Both the position numbers and the translations under genes were made by a program. A DNA stretch of 9,462 bases, from NCBI GenBank assembly GCA_005882155.1, contig VBCQ01000060.1:1-9462 (forward strand), read 5' to 3'. Position 1 is the stretch's first letter, and the number at the start of each line of letters is the position of its first letter. This document shows positions 6,524-9,462 of the stretch, one piece after another. The notes below the pieces were generated by a model, which saw only the letters and a list, made by a program, of their open reading frames with translations, was not told the origin of the DNA and made no database searches. Source of the DNA: Betaproteobacteria bacterium (GTDB lineage Bacteria > Pseudomonadota > Gammaproteobacteria > Burkholderiales > Burkholderiaceae_C).

Positions 6524-8388
6524 GCGACCCTCCCCTTCTTGATCGGCTCGACATTCGCGCCCGGCATCCGCTGCTTGATCGCTTCAGTGATGAAGCGCGC
6601 GGTGATCGGCGTGCCGTCGAAATGCAGCACCGGCACCAGCCGCGCCGGGTTGATCTCCTGCTCGGTGATCAGCATCGTTCGCAGCTGCGCATCGCGGTTT
6701 TGCTCGACGACGAACACGGTGTCGTGCTCGCCGATGAAGCGATCGACCGCGGCGCTGAACGGGAACGCACGCACGCGCAACAGGTCGACATGCAGGCCTT
6801 GCGCTTGCAGCGCGTCGAAGGCCTCGGCCATCGCCGGGCTCGTCGAGCCGAAGTAGATGACGCCGTGGCGCGTCGGCTTGGCGGCCCTGCGCGCGATCGG
6901 CTGCGGCACCATCTCCTTCGCGGTCTCGAACTTCTTCAGCAATCGCTCGACGTTGTAGACGTAGTCGGGCCCCGTCTCCGAGTAGCGCGCGTACGCGTCG
7001 CGCGTCGTGCCGCGGGTGAAGTACGCGCCGCGCTCGGGGTGGACGCCGGGCAGTGTGCGGTATGGAATGCCGTCGCCGTCGACATCGAGGTAGCGGCCGA
7101 ACTCGCGCCCGCTGTCGAGATCGTCGTGCGTCATCACCTTGCCGCGGTCGTAGCGCCGTGCGTCGTCCCACGCCAGCGGCGCGCACAAGCGGTGGTTCAT
7201 GCCGATGTCGAGGTCGGTCATCAGGAAGATCACGGTCTGCAGGCGGTCCGCGAGGTCGAGCGCGGCGGCGCCGAACTCGAAGCATTCGTGCGGGTCTTCG
7301 GGGAACAGCAGCACATGCTTGGTGTCGCCGTGCGATGCATACGCGCAGCTCAGCAAGTCGGCCTGCTGGGTGCGCGTGGGCATGCCGGTGGACGGCCCGC
7401 CGCGCTGCACGTTGACGATGGTCGCCGGGATCTCGGCGAAGTAGGCGAGGCCGATGAACTCGGTCATCAGCGACACGCCGGGCCCCGAGGTGCAGGTGAA
7501 CGCGCGCGCGCCGTTCCAGCCCGCGCCGATCACGATGCCGATCGACGCGATCTCGTCTTCGGCCTGGACGATCGCGTACTTGTTCTGCCCGGTGGCCTTG
7601 TCGACGCGGAACTTGCTGCAGTATTTCTGGAACGCTTCGGCGGCCGACGACGACGGCGTGATCGGGTACCACGCGCAGACCGTCGCGCCGCCGTACACGC
7701 AGCCGAGCGCGACCGCGGCATTGCCTTCGATGAAGATGCGCTGGCCCACGGCATCGCAGCGCCGCACCTTCAGCCCGAGCACGTCTTCGACGCCTTCCTC
7801 GAACATCTGGCGGCCGTATTGCAGGCCCATCATGAAGGCGTCGAGGTTCGGCTGGATCAGCTTGGCCTTGCCTTTGTACTGCTCGCCGAGCAGCGTCGCG
7901 ATGACCTCGGGCTCGATGCCGAGCAGCGCGGCGAGCACGCCGACGTAGACGATGTTCTTCAACAGCTGGCGCTCGCGCGCGTCGGTGTAGCGCGTCGCGC
8001 ACAGCTCGGTCAGCGGCACGCCGATCAGGTTGACGTCGTCGCGGAACTTGGTCGCCGGCAGCGGCTTGCTGCTGTCATAGAGCAGATAACCGCCGGGCTC
8101 GATCTCCTGCACGTCCTTGTCCCAGGTCTGCGGGTTCATCGCGACCATCAGGTCGACGCCGCCGCGCCGCCCGAGGTAACCGCGCTCGTTGACGCGCACC
8201 TCGTACCAGGTCGGCAAGCCCTGGATGTTCGACGGAAAGATGTTGCGCGGGCTCACCGGCACGCCCATGCGCAACAGGCTGCGCGCGAACATCTCGTTGG
8301 CCGACGCCGAACCGGAGCCGTTGACGTTGGCGAACTTGACGACGAAGTCGTTGACGGCTTCGATGCGCTTTCGTTTGGTGTGCGGCAT
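6520..8388 (-). CDS. korA: 2-oxoacid:acceptor oxidoreductase, fused gamma-alpha subunit
   Basis: A 622-residue partner of KorB. Residues 1 to about 205 form the gamma domain (NVNGSGSASANEMFARSLLR, 21-40, and later GGVDLMVAMN), thought to help with CoA binding and electron routing. From about 215 comes the alpha (pyrimidine-binding) domain: IEGNAAVALG, the signature YPITPSSS (241-248), AEDEIASIG, TCTSGPGVSLMTEF (298-311) and QRGGPSTGMPT (328-338). The final 120 residues match the C-terminal domain II that contacts the beta subunit. No [4Fe-4S] motif is present, as expected. I chose the ATG at 8388, one base after the upstream gene's stop, because it begins just before the conserved N-terminus. 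A GTG at 8433 is also in frame but would add 15 residues overlapping the upstream gene. No Shine-Dalgarno is evident, so coupled translation is likely. The fused gamma-alpha layout is common in KorA-type enzymes. Confidence 0.92.
   Translation of the reverse strand: MPHTKRKRIEAVNDFVVKFANVNGSGSASANEMFARSLLRMGVPVSPRNIFPSNIQGLPTWYEVRVNERGYLGRRGGVDLMVAMNPQTWDKDVQEIEPGGYLLYDSSKPLPATKFRDDVNLIGVPLTELCATRYTDARERQLLKNIVYVGVLAALLGIEPEVIATLLGEQYKGKAKLIQPNLDAFMMGLQYGRQMFEEGVEDVLGLKVRRCDAVGQRIFIEGNAAVALGCVYGGATVCAWYPITPSSSAAEAFQKYCSKFRVDKATGQNKYAIVQAEDEIASIGIVIGAGWNGARAFTCTSGPGVSLMTEFIGLAYFAEIPATIVNVQRGGPSTGMPTRTQQADLLSCAYASHGDTKHVLLFPEDPHECFEFGAAALDLADRLQTVIFLMTDLDIGMNHRLCAPLAWDDARRYDRGKVMTHDDLDSGREFGRYLDVDGDGIPYRTLPGVHPERGAYFTRGTTRDAYARYSETGPDYVYNVERLLKKFETAKEMVPQPIARRAAKPTRHGVIYFGSTSPAMAEAFDALQAQGLHVDLLRVRAFPFSAAVDRFIGEHDTVFVVEQNRDAQLRTMLITEQEINPARLVPVLHFDGTPITARFITEAIKQRMPGANVEPIKKGRVA
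6528..6536 (-). promoter_or_regulatory. Shine-Dalgarno of korB within korA
   Basis: The minus strand reads AGGGGAGGG, with GGAG ending 6 bases before the korB ATG at 6523. It is the strongest ribosome site I see in the window and lies in the last codons of korA. It fixes the korB start and allows independent as well as coupled initiation. Confidence 0.75.
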
Positions 8389-8389
8389 T

Positions 8390-9462
8390 TCAGGCGGCTT
8401 TTTTATGCGGGATTCGGCAGGCGTGGCCCGCACGTGATGGGTCGAGCAGGAACTTCTGCATGTCCCACGCGCCCGTCGGGCAGCGCTCGGCGCACAGCCC
8501 GCAGTGCAGGCAGACGTCTTCGTCCTTCACCATCACGCGGCCGGTCTTCAAGTTGCCCGACACGTAGAGCGACTGGTCGGCATGGCGCGCCGGCGCGCGC
8601 AAGCGCGTGCGCAAATCGGCTTCGTCGCCGTTGGCCGTGAAGGTGATGCAGTCGGTCGGGCAGATGTCGACGCAGGCGTCGCACTCGATGCACTGGGCGG
8701 TCGCGAACACCGTCTGCACATCGCAGTTGAGGCAGCGCTGCGCTTCCTTCCACGCCGTCTTCACATCGAAGCCGAGCTCGACCTCGATCTTGATGTTGCG
8801 CAGCGTCTGGTTCACGTCGTGCCACGGCACCTTGTAGCGGTTGTCGGGCGCCACCTCGTTGTCGTAGCTCCACTCGTGGATGCCCATCTTCTGCGACACC
8901 AGCGTCACGCCGGGCGGCGGCCGCTGCTTGACGTCTTCGCCGTGCAAATACTTGTCGATCGAAATCGCCGCCGCATGGCCTTGCGCGACGGCCCAGATGA
9001 TGTTCTTCGGGCCGAGCGCCGCGTCGCCGCCGAAGAACACATCGGGCCGGCTCGACTGCAGGGTCACCGCATCGAGCACCGGCATGTCGTGCTCGTCGAA
9101 CGCGATGCCCGCTGTGCGCTCGATCCACGGGAACGCGTTCTCCTGTCCGACCGCGACCAGCACCTCGTCGCACTCGAAGACCTGCTCGGGCTCGCCGGTC
9201 GGCACGAGCTGGCGCCGCCCGCGCTCGTCGCGCACCGCGCGAACCTTCTCGAAGCGCATGCCGGTGAGCTTGCCGTTCTGATGCAAAAACGCTTTCGGCA
9301 CCAGGCAGTCGAGGATCGGGATGCCTTCGTGCACCGCGTCTTCCTTCTCCCACGGCGAGGCCTTCATCTCGTCGAACGGCGAGCGCACGATGACCTTGAC
9401 GTCGTCGCCGCCCAAGCGTCGCGAGGTGCGGCAGCAATCCATCGCGGTGTTGCCGCCGCCGA
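8390..9462 (-). CDS. FAD/NAD(P)-dependent oxidoreductase with two [4Fe-4S] motifs, KorC-like (5' end beyond window)
   Basis: The C-terminal 357 or so residues of a GltD-like flavoprotein; the N-terminus lies outside the window, so no start is called. It opens in the NAD(P)H-binding Rossmann motif GGGNTAMDCCR. VLVAVGQ and a closing FAD motif (FFGGDAALGPKNIIWAVAQG) follow. Residue numbers here count the Met at 9442 as 1. After the flavin domain come EAQRCLNC (C237, C240), a first [4Fe-4S] motif CIECDACVDICP (C251, C254, C257, C261) and a second CLHCGLCAERCP (C311, C314, C317, C321). The gene is upstream of korA with one base between stop and start, so it is probably a subunit. It would move electrons between KorAB and NAD(P), as in the three-subunit 2-oxoglutarate:NADP+ oxidoreductase of Azoarcus evansii. 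A stand-alone NAD(P)H:ferredoxin reductase or a GltD-like role is the alternative. Gene name withheld because the N-terminal half is missing. Confidence 0.85.
   Translation of the reverse strand, partial: GGGNTAMDCCRTSRRLGGDDVKVIVRSPFDEMKASPWEKEDAVHEGIPILDCLVPKAFLHQNGKLTGMRFEKVRAVRDERGRRQLVPTGEPEQVFECDEVLVAVGQENAFPWIERTAGIAFDEHDMPVLDAVTLQSSRPDVFFGGDAALGPKNIIWAVAQGHAAAISIDKYLHGEDVKQRPPPGVTLVSQKMGIHEWSYDNEVAPDNRYKVPWHDVNQTLRNIKIEVELGFDVKTAWKEAQRCLNCDVQTVFATAQCIECDACVDICPTDCITFTANGDEADLRTRLRAPARHADQSLYVSGNLKTGRVMVKDEDVCLHCGLCAERCPTGAWDMQKFLLDPSRAGHACRIPHKKAA

Noticed and set aside
5564..6856. Plus-strand open frame opposite korB and the end of korA
   Set aside because: It covers the TPP and cysteine motifs of korB in antisense and shows no family features.
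8399..8405. Canonical -1 frameshift heptamer A AAA AAG
   Set aside because: The heptamer is present on the minus strand, but in the flavoprotein frame the codons are AAA AAA GCC, not AAA AAG, and reaching the korA frame needs +1, so programmed -1 shifting does not fit.
6622..8640. 672-codon plus-strand open frame opposite korA and the flavoprotein gene
   Set aside because: It spans two real genes on the other strand and its composition is that of a mirror frame. No motif or ribosome site supports it.

Overview
The window is GC-rich and tightly packed with genes, and almost every codon ends in G or C. The gene order rsmB, DUF4390, ntrY, ntrX is, from general knowledge, typical of betaproteobacteria, especially Burkholderiales. 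REP-like repeats of the TTCGACAGGCTCAG...CCGAACGG type between folE and korB fit a Burkholderiales or Rhodocyclales genome. The genus cannot be fixed from sequence alone.

Left block (1-4536, minus strand), read in transcription order: rsmB (16S rRNA m5C967 methyltransferase, GTG start); a DUF4390 exported or membrane-anchored protein that begins directly after the rsmB stop; ntrY (four-TM sensor histidine kinase with HAMP, PAS, HisKA and HATPase domains); and the first 82 codons of ntrX (response regulator), which runs off the left edge. The spacings are 0, 33 and 7 bases, so this looks like one operon.

Middle (4627-5358, plus strand): folE, GTP cyclohydrolase I, diverging from rsmB across 90 bases. 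Its 3' end converges on korB, and the 109-base gap holds three copies of a REP-like repeat, two of them forming a perfect 14-bp stem.

Right block (5468-9462, minus strand), in transcription order: a 5'-truncated FAD- and NAD(P)-dependent oxidoreductase with two C-terminal [4Fe-4S] motifs; korA (fused gamma-alpha subunit of a 2-oxoacid:acceptor oxidoreductase); and korB (TPP-binding beta subunit). The junctions are 1 base apart and a 4-base ATGA overlap. The set resembles a three-subunit 2-oxoacid:NAD(P)+ oxidoreductase, like the 2-oxoglutarate:NADP+ enzyme (KorABC) described from Azoarcus evansii. KorAB would oxidise a 2-oxoacid with CoA, and the flavo-iron-sulfur subunit would pass electrons to or from NAD(P).

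No RNA genes, insertion sequences, CRISPR arrays or phage genes were seen, and no stretch over 300 bases lacks a gene. I found no clearly undescribed system. The most interesting items are the KorABC-like set, the REP cluster at the folE/korB junction, and the odd gene junctions at rsmB/DUF4390 and at the flavoprotein/korA boundary.
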